Shown: positions 1-5,536 of the stretch, one piece after another
How positions within the stretch are numbered: position 1 is the stretch's first letter
Layout of the letters: every line of letters begins with the position of its first letter
NCBI GenBank assembly: GCA_003133345.1
Contig: PKXB01000047.1
Span: 12,241 to 18,090 of the forward strand
Length of the DNA stretch: 5,850 nt
Reading direction: 5' to 3'
Source: Hyphomicrobiales bacterium
GTDB taxonomy: Bacteria; Pseudomonadota; Alphaproteobacteria; Rhizobiales; Xanthobacteraceae
Notes under the pieces: model-generated
What the model saw: only the letters and a program-made list of their open reading frames with translations
Told to the model about the DNA's origin: nothing
Databases searched by the model: none
Program-made: the position numbers and the translations under genes

Positions 1-636
1 GACCTGCTGCCGATCTCGCAGGCGGTCTACTCGCCCAATATTCTCGTCGTGCCCAATGACGTGCCGGCCAAGACCGTGCAGGAACTGGTCGCCTATGCGC
101 GCGCCAACCCGGGCAAGCTGAGCTTTGCCTCGGCCGGCGTCGGCACGACGCAGCATCTCGCCGGCGAGCTGTTCAAGGCGATGGCGCACATCGATATCCA
201 GCACGTGCCCTATCGCGGCGCCGCTCCCATGATCACCGACCTGCTGGGCGGACGCATCACCATGTCCTTTATCGCCATCGCGCCTGCGATCCCGCTGGTG
301 CGGGAAGGCAAGTTGCGCGCGCTGGCCGTCACATCGGCCAAGCGCTTTGGGGCGGCGCCCGAGCTGCCGACCATGATCGAAGCCGGCTATCCGGACTTTG
401 AGTCGATCCTCTCGATCGGCCTGATGGCGCCGGCCGGAACCCGGCCCGCGATCATCGAGAAAATTCACCAGGATTCGGTGAAAGCCCTTGCCACGCCGGA
501 GATCCGCAAACGGTTGAGCGACATCGGCATGGAAGTGATCGGCAACTCGCCTAAGGAATTTGCCGCCGCGCTCAAGGCGGAAGCCCCGCTATGGGCGAAG
601 GTCATCAAGGACGCCGGGATCGCACCGAGCAATTAG
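1..636 (+). CDS. Bug/TctC-family tripartite tricarboxylate transporter substrate-binding protein (5' truncated by window)
   Basis: This is the C-terminal 211 residues of a periplasmic solute-binding protein of the Bug (TctC) family. Such proteins capture small carboxylates or related metabolites, either for a TctAB membrane pair or as orphan receptors. The reading frame is open from base 1, so the signal peptide and roughly the first 110 residues lie off the left edge (family members are about 320 residues). Family hallmarks seen: FASAGVGTTQHLAGELFK (about residues 42-59), the HVPYRGAAPMITDLLGG segment (about 68-84), then GKLRALAVTSAKR and APELPTMIEAGYPDF. The end, with KRLSDIGMEV and PLWAKVIKDAGI, is also typical. 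The stop is TAG at 634-636. A small gene starts 3 nt later, suggesting one transcript. The ligand cannot be read from sequence; Bug paralogues are numerous and mostly uncharacterised. No TctA or TctB gene is visible here. Confidence 0.95.
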   Translation, partial: DLLPISQAVYSPNILVVPNDVPAKTVQELVAYARANPGKLSFASAGVGTTQHLAGELFKAMAHIDIQHVPYRGAAPMITDLLGGRITMSFIAIAPAIPLVREGKLRALAVTSAKRFGAAPELPTMIEAGYPDFESILSIGLMAPAGTRPAIIEKIHQDSVKALATPEIRKRLSDIGMEVIGNSPKEFAAALKAEAPLWAKVIKDAGIAPSN

Positions 637-639
637 GGT

Positions 640-963
640 ATGGGGCTCACCCGCATGCTGCCTTCCGAAGAAAAGCCCCTCCCCGCCGTCGGCGCCTATT
701 GGATCGAGGAGGCCGACTATCCCGCGCTGCTGAAAATCTTCGCCGACGGCAACACGATGCCGCGCGCCTGGAAGGAATGGCTGAAGATGGCCGAAGAGAT
801 GGAGAAAGGCCTTAAGGCTTACGGCCACCCGGTGATGCGGGTGCGCATTGATCCGGCCACCTTCCCGGCCTGGTGCGCCGCGCATGGCACGACGCCGGGC
901 CGGCAGGGGCGCAAAATGTTCGTCGCCGCCGCGGTCTTGGAAAGATACGGCGATCAGACCTGA
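640..963 (+). CDS. small conserved-looking hypothetical protein (107 aa)
   Basis: I cannot assign a function. The 107-residue product has no signal peptide or membrane segment and looks cytosolic. It begins with a Pro-rich stretch, then YWIEEADYPALLKIFADG (about 20-37), an amphipathic WKEWLKMAEEMEKGLKAYG helix (about 44-62), a strand MRVRIDPATF (about 66-75), and a basic GRQGRKMF segment near the end. This alternation of helices and strand with good codon use supports a real, folded protein. I recall similar small hypothetical proteins in Hyphomicrobiales, but this is unverified. The ATG lies 3 nt after the upstream stop, which implies translational coupling to the solute-binding protein gene. 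An in-frame ATG at 655 is an alternative start; neither has a strong ribosome binding site. Shared transcription need not mean a shared role. Confidence 0.75.
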   Translation: MGLTRMLPSEEKPLPAVGAYWIEEADYPALLKIFADGNTMPRAWKEWLKMAEEMEKGLKAYGHPVMRVRIDPATFPAWCAAHGTTPGRQGRKMFVAAAVLERYGDQT

Positions 964-998
964 GCGCCCGATCCACCGCCCCTCTCCAACAAAACGAA

Positions 999-1022
999 AT
1001 GCCCGGCGCAAGCGCCGGGCAT
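999..1022. terminator. bidirectional hairpin terminator between convergent genes
   Basis: A perfect inverted repeat: ATGCCCGGCGC at 999-1009 and its reverse complement at 1012-1022, leaving a 2-nt centre (in practice a slightly shorter stem with a 4-6 nt loop). It sits between a + strand gene ending at 963 and a - strand gene ending at 1074. Read on the - strand, the stem is followed by a T-rich tail (TTCGTTTTGTT, 998 down to 988), a good match to an intrinsic terminator for the - strand genes. On the + strand there is no T-run, so termination there is less certain. Confidence 0.75.
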
Positions 1023-1041
1023 GACGTCTGTTATCGAATGT

Positions 1042-1064
1042 GGCGCCGGCGCCTGGCGGGCGCC
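1042..1064. repeat. GGCGCC triplet hairpin sequence 3' of the glycine-zipper gene
   Basis: Three copies of the palindrome GGCGCC lie at 1042-1047, 1048-1053 and 1059-1064. The second and third can form a 6-bp stem with a 5-nt loop, and the first can compete for the third. There is no T-run next to it. It may add to termination between the convergent genes, or simply reflect GC-rich composition. Confidence 0.3.
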
Positions 1065-1073
1065 GCTCACCGT

Positions 1074-1340
1074 TCAGTGTCGATGGTGATGCCGACGCCA
1101 ATGGTGCCGGTAGCGCGGCGTCTCACTCACGTAGTAGCGCTGGTCGAGGCCGAGCACGCCTTCGACGCCGCCGACCACGCCGCCGACCGCGGTGCCAACC
1201 ACGGCGCCGACCGGACCGGCGATGCGATTGCCCTCATAGAAGCCATGCGCGGCGCCGCCGGGAACGCCTTGCGCCTGCGCGGCGAGCGGCATGGCGAGCA
1301 CTGCGAGAAACGCGCTGCCAATCAGCAAGTTCTTTTTCAT
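1074..1340 (-). CDS. small secreted glycine-zipper protein with His/Arg-rich tail
   Basis: An 88-residue exported protein of unknown function. The ATG at 1340 is chosen because it opens a classic signal peptide (MKKNLLIGSAFLAVLAMPLA, with likely cleavage after AQA at about residue 23) and has GGAAG 8 nt upstream; the frame upstream of it offers only a TTG start at 1412 and no leader. The mature protein has a short Gly-rich start and then a glycine zipper at about residues 42-64, with Gly repeating at close intervals between Ala and Val. Such segments form tightly packed membrane helices in outer-membrane or periplasmic proteins. The C-terminal tail (about 77-88) is almost entirely His and Arg. 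Small secreted glycine-zipper proteins are common in Hyphomicrobiales. The tail could bind metal or polyanions, but that is inference. The gene is followed by the hairpin at 999-1022. Confidence 0.85.
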   Translation of the reverse strand: MKKNLLIGSAFLAVLAMPLAAQAQGVPGGAAHGFYEGNRIAGPVGAVVGTAVGGVVGGVEGVLGLDQRYYVSETPRYRHHWRRHHHRH

Positions 1341-1407
1341 CAGGTCACTTCCGTTTGAATTGAGGGACATGCGTCGGTCTGACGGCACGAAATTGATACC
1401 ACTATGA

Positions 1408-1434
1408 GGCAATTCGGTGGCGATATGTATTGCC
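1408..1434. promoter_or_regulatory. inverted repeat upstream of the glycine-zipper gene, possible operator
   Basis: GGCAAT at 1408-1413 and ATTGCC at 1429-1434 form a perfect 6-bp inverted repeat with centres 21 bp apart, about two helical turns. It lies 68-94 nt upstream of the ATG at 1340 in the only intergenic space available for that gene's promoter. The spacing suits a dimeric regulator bound on one face of the DNA. No convincing -35/-10 pair was found nearby. A chance match is possible. Confidence 0.25.
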
Positions 1435-1457
1435 GAGAACGGCGGTCGCTCGCACGC

Positions 1458-2114
1458 CTACTGACGGCTCTTGTTCTGCCGCGTGTACCAGGCGAACAGC
1501 CGATCGATGTTGAAGAATAGGGTGCTGGTGCGTCCGGCCTTGTCGGTCACGTCAAGCACATCGAACCGGTGGCCGTCATTTTTCAGCAGCCGCTGGCGAA
1601 CCGATTTAAGACCCAGCTTGGCGATCGCGCTGTATTCCTCATCGACCGCGATGACGACGAAGGCGGTTTGCGCCGTGGCGCCATTTTCGGATGCCAGGAT
1701 GGAATCCATCAGGCCGCGCGCCATGGCGTCATGGTGCGCCGCCGCCTGGGCCTGGTTGAGTTGCCGGTAACAAATCGCCGAGGCGACGTGTGGATTGATA
1801 CGGACGTAGTTTTTTTCCAGAATGGCCTGCGCATGCTTCATGGCGCTGGTGCAATCCCTGGCGTTCATGGCGTTGACCATGAATTTGTACAGCTCGGCGT
1901 CGTTCGGGTCGTAGGGATTGTATTGCGCGCTTTCCGCATAGGCGTAACGCAAAGCCGTAAAATCGACCGCGGTAGCGTTCTGCTTGGCTTGCGCGAGCAA
2001 GTCATCGTAGCTCTGCCGCGGCGCGGCGGACACTGCGCCTAGGAGCGAGCACGAAACGACGCCGGCGAGAATGAAACCGGCAAACCGGTCAGCGATTCGC
2101 CGGGTGCGCGTCAT
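1458..2114 (-). CDS. secreted DUF4919-like protein
   Basis: A 218-residue exported protein of unknown function. Residues 1-10 are Arg-rich, followed by a hydrophobic stretch (about 11-30) ending in AVSA, a good signal peptidase I site before A31. An alternative is lipoprotein processing at Cys22, since VVSC fits the lipobox; the hydrophobic run after Cys22 makes this less likely. The mature part opens with a YDDLLAQAKQ helix, then DFTALRYAYAESAQYNPY (about 51-68), which I recognise as DUF4919-like. Helical pairs resembling TPR units follow (about 75-140), carrying the only two mature cysteines, Cys88 and Cys115, which could form a disulfide in the periplasm. The C-terminal half has two beta-rich segments (AFVVIAVDEEY and RFDVLDVTDKAGRTSTLFFNIDR in two parts). 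The start is the first ATG of the frame; its ribosome binding site is weak. The neighbours give no functional hint. Confidence 0.8.
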   Translation of the reverse strand: MTRTRRIADRFAGFILAGVVSCSLLGAVSAAPRQSYDDLLAQAKQNATAVDFTALRYAYAESAQYNPYDPNDAELYKFMVNAMNARDCTSAMKHAQAILEKNYVRINPHVASAICYRQLNQAQAAAHHDAMARGLMDSILASENGATAQTAFVVIAVDEEYSAIAKLGLKSVRQRLLKNDGHRFDVLDVTDKAGRTSTLFFNIDRLFAWYTRQNKSRQ

Positions 2115-2186
2115 CGTTCGGCTCGGTGCGATACGGATGGATGATTTTCAAGGACGCCGGAGACTTTTTCGATAAGTCACGGCGCG

Positions 2187-2207
2187 GCAGATGCATTGAT
2201 CTGCATC
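2187..2207. repeat. overlapping alternative hairpins 3' of the zinc-ribbon gene
   Basis: GCAGAT at 2187-2192 pairs with ATCTGC at 2199-2204 (6-nt loop), while GATGCA at 2190-2195 pairs with TGCATC at 2202-2207 (6-nt loop). The two stems share bases and exclude each other. The element lies 17-37 nt downstream of the zinc-ribbon stop on the - strand. It lacks a T-run, so it is at best a weak terminator or RNA-stabilising hairpin. Confidence 0.25.
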
Positions 2208-2223
2208 AACGTATCGCTACCCG

Positions 2224-2439
2224 CTACCGCCGCGGTTTCTTGCGCCGCTCGGGCGCTTCTTCGATGGCGATCGCGCGTTTCAGGTAAATACCGCGGCCGC
2301 CGCAGTGCGCGCAACGCACGGAGAATTCGTCGGGCAGCGTCTTCGGCTTGTAGACATAAATCGGCGCTGCGCATTTCTCGCAGGCGATCGCACCGCGCTG
2401 GTACGTTCTCTTCGGGCGTTGAGCTAGCAGCACCGACAT
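2224..2439 (-). CDS. small zinc-ribbon protein (71 aa)
   Basis: A 71-residue basic, soluble protein with a four-cysteine zinc ribbon. CEKC (Cys20, Cys23) and CAHC followed by GG (Cys43, Cys46) are separated by 19 residues containing YVYKPKTLP, a usual spacing for a single treble-clef or rubredoxin-like ribbon. The N terminus (about 8-16) and especially the C terminus (RRKKPRR) are Lys/Arg-rich, which would suit nucleic-acid or ribosome contact, but no named family was recognised. The ATG at 2439 is preferred: the frame runs on upstream to 2538, but only with a TTG start and a segment without the ribbon. A GGGA lies about 11 nt upstream, a little far for a strong site. It is separated from its neighbours by over 100 nt on each side, so it is probably a single-gene unit. 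Confidence 0.75.
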   Translation of the reverse strand: MSVLLAQRPKRTYQRGAIACEKCAAPIYVYKPKTLPDEFSVRCAHCGGRGIYLKRAIAIEEAPERRKKPRR

Positions 2440-2488
2440 CGCAATACGTCCCAGTTTGAAAGTCCCACCCGGTTTGCCAGAAAATCGC

Positions 2489-2516
2489 TGTATGAAGGTT
2501 AAGGACGCCCCGACAA
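2489..2516 (-). promoter_or_regulatory. weak candidate promoter for the zinc-ribbon gene
   Basis: On the - strand, TTGTCG (2516-2511) resembles a -35 box and CATACA (2494-2489) is a poor -10 box, 16 bp apart and about 50 nt before the ATG at 2439. The -35 matches the consensus at four of six positions and the -10 at only three of six. Included because the gene seems to be transcribed separately. Confidence 0.2.
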
Positions 2517-2540
2517 TTTCGCGAATATCGATAAGCAATG

Positions 2541-2553
2541 CGCCGGAACGGCG
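2541..2553. terminator. short hairpin downstream of the DUF2336 gene
   Basis: CGCCG at 2541-2545 and CGGCG at 2549-2553 form a 5-bp GC-only stem with a 3-nt loop, 31-43 nt beyond the stop of the - strand DUF2336 gene. No T-run follows. It could slow polymerase or serve as a weak terminator; evidence is thin. Confidence 0.25.
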
Positions 2554-2584
2554 ATTGTGCCCTATCGGCTTACCGCCGGGGCGC

Positions 2585-3682
2585 TCAATGCGGCAGCTGC
2601 TGGCGCGCCTGGCAGGCCTGCCAATGGGCGAGCAGCCGCTCGGCCGACTCGGTCGAGAGGCGGTTGTACTGCTCTTCCATCTCGCCGAACTTTTCCTCGC
2701 GGTCCTCGCTCATGCCGGGAAGATTATTCAGCACGGCATGCGCGATGTGCCAATCCAGTCCGATGGCCTTGCACATCACCATCGTGCCGAACGGCTCGGT
2801 GTCGCAGATCAACCGCGAGACCAGCACGACCGGAACGCAGCTCAGGATCGACAGCGCGGCGACCAGTTCGGCGATGCGGTTGCCGTCGGCGAATTGCAGC
2901 ACTTTGGAACGGGTCTGCTCGGTATCCTGGCTGAAGGAAAGCACCAGACGCTGCGCTGCGACGTATTCCTTCTGCGAAATGATTCGGCTGCCGGCCTGGT
3001 CGGCAAGCTGCGTGAGCACCCGGTTGATGGCTTCGCGCTCGGCCGGACCGGCCGCGTCCAGCATGCGCTGGCGCGCCTCTTCGGTGGCGTGGCTGAGCAG
3101 CCGCTTGAACAAAGCGGGCGAGATGTCGACGCGCCGGGTCATCGCTTGGGTCAGATCGTTGTCGCCGCTGGCGCGCATCGTCAGCATCGACATGCCGGTC
3201 TTCGAGAGACGCGCGCCGGAATTGCCCGCGACCTTGGTGACGACCTCGCGGTCGCCGCGATCGACCAGCACGTCGGTGACCACCGGGCTGAGCTGCCTGC
3301 GCTCGGCGATCTTGCTCAGGTGCGACTGGCCCTTGCTCTCGGCGATCTCGACCAGGTTCTGGTCGGTCAGTCGCGGCGACTGCGCCAGCACCGGCCCGGC
3401 GACGGTGATGTCGTCGTCGGCGGCGAGGCGATGGATGACATTGTGCGGAGCATTGGCGATCGGCGCGACGTCCCGGCTCAACTCGACCCGCGCGCGGCTT
3501 TCGACATGATCGACCAGGCGGACGATGACGTCGTCGAAAAGCGAGGATATTTCCTCGGTCATCCGGTCGCAGCCGGCCAGGAACAGGCCGGTGACGCTCT
3601 TCAAGATCGCGTGGTGGCGTTCGGTTGAATTACTTTTAAGAGCGACTTCGAGCTCGTCGATAATTTGCAGCGCTTGAGACAT
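2585..3682 (-). CDS. DUF2336 domain protein (alpha-solenoid, 365 aa)
   Basis: A cytosolic helical protein of unknown biochemical function in the DUF2336 family, found widely in Alphaproteobacteria. Family features seen: an N-terminal helical region with SSLFDDVIVRLVDHVE (about 46-61); an array of HEAT-like helical repeats from about residue 80 to 170, including VAGPVLAQSPRLTDQNLVEI (about 94-113), HLSKIAERRQLSPVVTDVLV (about 121-140) and the VAGNSGARLS motif (about 151-160); and a C-terminal all-helical domain ending in a Gln-rich tail. There is no signal peptide or TM segment. Its length matches the family (about 350-380). The ATG at 3682 is chosen: it has GGA 9 nt upstream and starts an amphipathic helix. 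The in-frame GTG at 3739 has no visible ribosome binding site. A perfect CtrA-type box lies 111-125 nt upstream, suggesting cell-cycle control. A scaffold or signalling role is inferred from the solenoid architecture only. Confidence 0.9.
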   Translation of the reverse strand: MSQALQIIDELEVALKSNSTERHHAILKSVTGLFLAGCDRMTEEISSLFDDVIVRLVDHVESRARVELSRDVAPIANAPHNVIHRLAADDDITVAGPVLAQSPRLTDQNLVEIAESKGQSHLSKIAERRQLSPVVTDVLVDRGDREVVTKVAGNSGARLSKTGMSMLTMRASGDNDLTQAMTRRVDISPALFKRLLSHATEEARQRMLDAAGPAEREAINRVLTQLADQAGSRIISQKEYVAAQRLVLSFSQDTEQTRSKVLQFADGNRIAELVAALSILSCVPVVLVSRLICDTEPFGTMVMCKAIGLDWHIAHAVLNNLPGMSEDREEKFGEMEEQYNRLSTESAERLLAHWQACQARQQLPH

Positions 3683-3792
3683 TTCTTGTCCATCTTGGGC
3701 AGGAATTCTTCCTGCCGTCTTAAACGCGATTTTGGCCACGCAATCGATTGGTCATGCGTCAAATTGCCACCGGTAGAGCTACGACGGAAAAA

Positions 3793-3807
3793 TTAATGTT
3801 GCTTTAA
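3793..3807. promoter_or_regulatory. CtrA-type binding box (TTAA-N7-TTAA)
   Basis: TTAA at 3793-3796 and TTAA at 3804-3807 with exactly 7 bases between them (TGTTGCT) match the full CtrA consensus TTAA-N7-TTAA of Alphaproteobacteria. The box lies between the ABC permease stop (3867) and the DUF2336 ATG (3682), both on the - strand, so the DUF2336 gene is the natural target. In a sequence this GC-rich, two TTAA words at this spacing are unlikely by chance. No strong -35/-10 pair could be placed downstream, so activation versus repression is undecided. Confidence 0.6.
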
Positions 3808-3812
3808 TAGAT

Positions 3813-3846
3813 TGCACGCGGCGCAACTGCCGAATTCCGCGCTGCA
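3813..3846 (-). terminator. candidate terminator of the ABC operon
   Basis: TGCACGCGG (3813-3821) can pair with CCGCG-c-TGCA (3837-3846) to give a 9-bp stem with one bulged base and a 15-nt loop. It lies about 20 nt after the permease stop on the - strand. A short GGGC/GCCC hairpin (3852-3862) sits nearer the stop. The first T-run comes only about 20 nt later, after the CtrA-type box, so this is not a classic intrinsic terminator. Confidence 0.3.
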
Positions 3847-3866
3847 ATACAGGGCCTTGCCCGGCA

Positions 3867-5111
3867 TCAGGACTTAATCGCGGCCCATAGGCTCTGCTGG
3901 CCGCTCTCCGCCGACCACAGCCATCCCCACAGTCCGGCCCCGAACGTCGCGATCGCGACCGGTCCGATCCAGTCCCACAGCGTGGTCGCGATCGGCAAGT
4001 TGACGGCGCTGCTGGCGGCCTTGAATCCGCCATGCGCAAAATTGACCGGATTCTCTCCGGACAGAGTGGCTGGCAGGGAAATCGCGACGCGTGACATCAA
4101 CGCGACGCCGAGCGCGATGAGGGCGAGCGCCAGCAATCCGCCCAGCAGGCCCTGCACGGCCATCTCGACCGCCAGCTGGCGGCGAACCTGGGCGCTGCGC
4201 CAGCCGAGCACGCGCAATACGGCGAGCTCGCGCCGGCGCTCCGCGATGACGCCGAGAACGAGCATCGCGCTCAAGGCCAGCGCCGCGGCGACGCCGACCG
4301 CGACCGCCAGCGGTCCGAAGCGGCCGATGGTTTGCGAGACGCCGCCGAACAATTGCAGCATGGTTCCGGGCGAGGCAATCGAGGCGCGCGGCAGCCAGGA
4401 CGCGATGCTTTGCTTGACGCGTTCAGACTCGGCCATATCGGCGACCTTGAGGAACACCTGATTGACCAGACCCGCGGGCAAGCCCGCGAGCGCGAGCGCC
4501 TGGTCGATGTCCATGTAGAAATTGCTGGCGGCGATCTGGCTGCCCTCCTTGATCTCGGCGACGCCGACGACCGCGAAGCGCTTGCCGCCGATATCGATGC
4601 TGCTGCCCGGTTCCAGCCGGTAGAAGGCGCCGTAATGGCGCTCGACCAGGATTTCGGACTTGCCGGCAAGCGGAAGCCGTCCGGCGTACAGCCATTCGCG
4701 CACGCGGCCGGGCCCCAGTGCGGGCGCATCGGCGCCGAGCGGAATTCCGCTGATCGAATAAAAACGGCCGGCGCCCAGATTCCACAACAGCACGAAACCG
4801 GCGGCCTGCGTCACGCCGTGTCCGGCCGCCAGCCTGGTCAGTTCATCCGGCGTGATCGGCTGCGCCGAAAAGGGCAGCATGATTCCCATTTCTTTCGGAA
4901 CGACGGATGCCGTCGCGCTGCGTTGCACGATCAAGCCGGCGCCGAGATTGCGGAACGGCACGGTCGCCACATTAGCAAAAGCGCGCCCGAGCACGTCGAG
5001 CATCACCACCAGCGTCGCCGCCAACGCGATGCCCCCGATGAGGAGCGCGGCGCGCCTCCAGCGATAGGTCATCTCGCTGGTCAGATAGCGCCAATGGATC
5101 AGCCGGCTCAT
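3867..5111 (-). CDS. ABC transporter permease, MacB/FtsX family
   Basis: The 414-residue membrane subunit of a type VII (MacB/LolC/FtsX-like) ABC system. These use ATP-driven movement across the inner membrane to act on periplasmic substrates such as lipoproteins, peptides or lipids, rather than moving them through a channel. The topology fits the family: TM1 at about 21-42, a large periplasmic domain (about 43-265, including SGIPLGADAPALGPG and the IGGKRFAVVGVAEIK strand region), then TM2 (about 267-290), TM3 (about 318-340) and TM4 (about 380-400). The cytoplasmic ERRRELAVLRVLGW motif just after TM2 (291-304) is the hallmark contact with the ATPase. The ATG at 5111 has AGGA 7 nt upstream, formed within the TAGGA at the end of the preceding gene. 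That gene ends 8 nt upstream, so coupled translation is likely. Only one permease gene is visible, so a homodimer is plausible. The substrate is unknown. Confidence 0.93.
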   Translation of the reverse strand: MSRLIHWRYLTSEMTYRWRRAALLIGGIALAATLVVMLDVLGRAFANVATVPFRNLGAGLIVQRSATASVVPKEMGIMLPFSAQPITPDELTRLAAGHGVTQAAGFVLLWNLGAGRFYSISGIPLGADAPALGPGRVREWLYAGRLPLAGKSEILVERHYGAFYRLEPGSSIDIGGKRFAVVGVAEIKEGSQIAASNFYMDIDQALALAGLPAGLVNQVFLKVADMAESERVKQSIASWLPRASIASPGTMLQLFGGVSQTIGRFGPLAVAVGVAAALALSAMLVLGVIAERRRELAVLRVLGWRSAQVRRQLAVEMAVQGLLGGLLALALIALGVALMSRVAISLPATLSGENPVNFAHGGFKAASSAVNLPIATTLWDWIGPVAIATFGAGLWGWLWSAESGQQSLWAAIKS

Positions 5112-5119
5112 CGCGAATC

Positions 5120-5536
5120 CTATTTCTCGCCGAGGCTTGCGCGCAGCGCCGCCTCGAAATCGGCGACGCTCCAGGTGCCGTTCAAATTCAACGGATTGTC
5201 GGCGGCCACGGGAAAGTTGACGAAATCGACGGTCTTGCTGTCGGCGCGCTTGAAGCTCTTGTTGCCGTCGATCAGCAGGACGATCGGGATGTGCCCTTTC
5301 AGGCCGACGGCCTTGAGGCGCTTCACACCGTCGGCGCCTTCAATATCCATATCGACGACACGGACCCGTCCGTCATATTTGGCAAGTAAATCGCGCACCG
5401 GTTTCAATGCTTTCTGTACCGGCCAGTGCGTCATGGCGAGCACCTCAACCACAGGCTGGGCCGCCGCGGCATAACCACCGGATAGAACGATGCCGGCCGC
5501 ACCGATCATGAGGAATACCTGTCTACGCGACATCAT
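5120..5536 (-). CDS. exported thioredoxin-fold protein lacking all cysteines, ABC-operon partner
   Basis: A 138-residue protein with an N-terminal export signal (hydrophobic about 8-25, cleavage near AAA/Q27). The leader contains SRRQVFL, a partial twin-arginine motif, so Sec or Tat export is open. The mature part follows the thioredoxin fold: strand VVEVLAM (29-35), helix [14 protein letters not shown] (41-54), strand VRVVDMDI (58-65), helix, and the [11 protein letters not shown] strand (81-91) with the conserved cis-proline position at Pro84. A last helix (about 123-136) completes the fold after a Pro/Asn-rich insert of about 25 residues. Where thioredoxins carry WCGPCK, this protein has HWPVQK (37-42), and it contains no cysteine at all, so it cannot be a disulfide enzyme. 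The start ATG-ATG (5536/5533) has GGGAG 8 nt upstream. It overlaps the ATPase gene by 14 nt and precedes the permease by 8 nt. A structural periplasmic role with the transporter is inferred; the fold is assigned by eye. Confidence 0.8.
   Translation of the reverse strand: MMSRRQVFLMIGAAGIVLSGGYAAAAQPVVEVLAMTHWPVQKALKPVRDLLAKYDGRVRVVDMDIEGADGVKRLKAVGLKGHIPIVLLIDGNKSFKRADSKTVDFVNFPVAADNPLNLNGTWSVADFEAALRASLGEK

Noticed and set aside
589..1101. A 170-codon - strand frame over the small hypothetical gene at 640-963
   Set aside because: It overlaps the end of the solute-binding gene, the small gene, the terminator and the start of the next gene. Its composition (Arg, Gly, Pro, His) is that of a shadow frame, and no family was recognised.
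2162..2178. GACTT / AAGTC hairpin as a terminator or attenuator before the DUF4919-like gene
   Set aside because: The stem is only 5 AT-rich base pairs with a 7-nt loop, and no T-run follows in a useful direction.
2499..2502. TTAA followed by CC on the - strand upstream of the zinc-ribbon gene, as a second CtrA box
   Set aside because: Only one TTAA half is present; the bases 7 nt further are ACAG, not TTAA.
2519..2526. Palindrome TTCGCGAA upstream of the zinc-ribbon gene as an operator
   Set aside because: An 8-bp palindrome made of common words in GC-rich DNA; there is no second copy nearby and no known regulator match.
2456..3628. A 390-codon open frame on the + strand across the DUF2336 gene
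   Set aside because: It is antisense to the DUF2336 gene, which has clear family motifs. The + strand product is rich in Arg, Gly, His and Gln with no recognisable domain, as expected for a shadow frame in GC-rich DNA.
4332..5474. A 380-codon open frame on the + strand across the permease and thioredoxin-like genes
   Set aside because: It is antisense to two well-supported genes, and its product is low-complexity, His/Arg/Gly-rich and without signal or domains.
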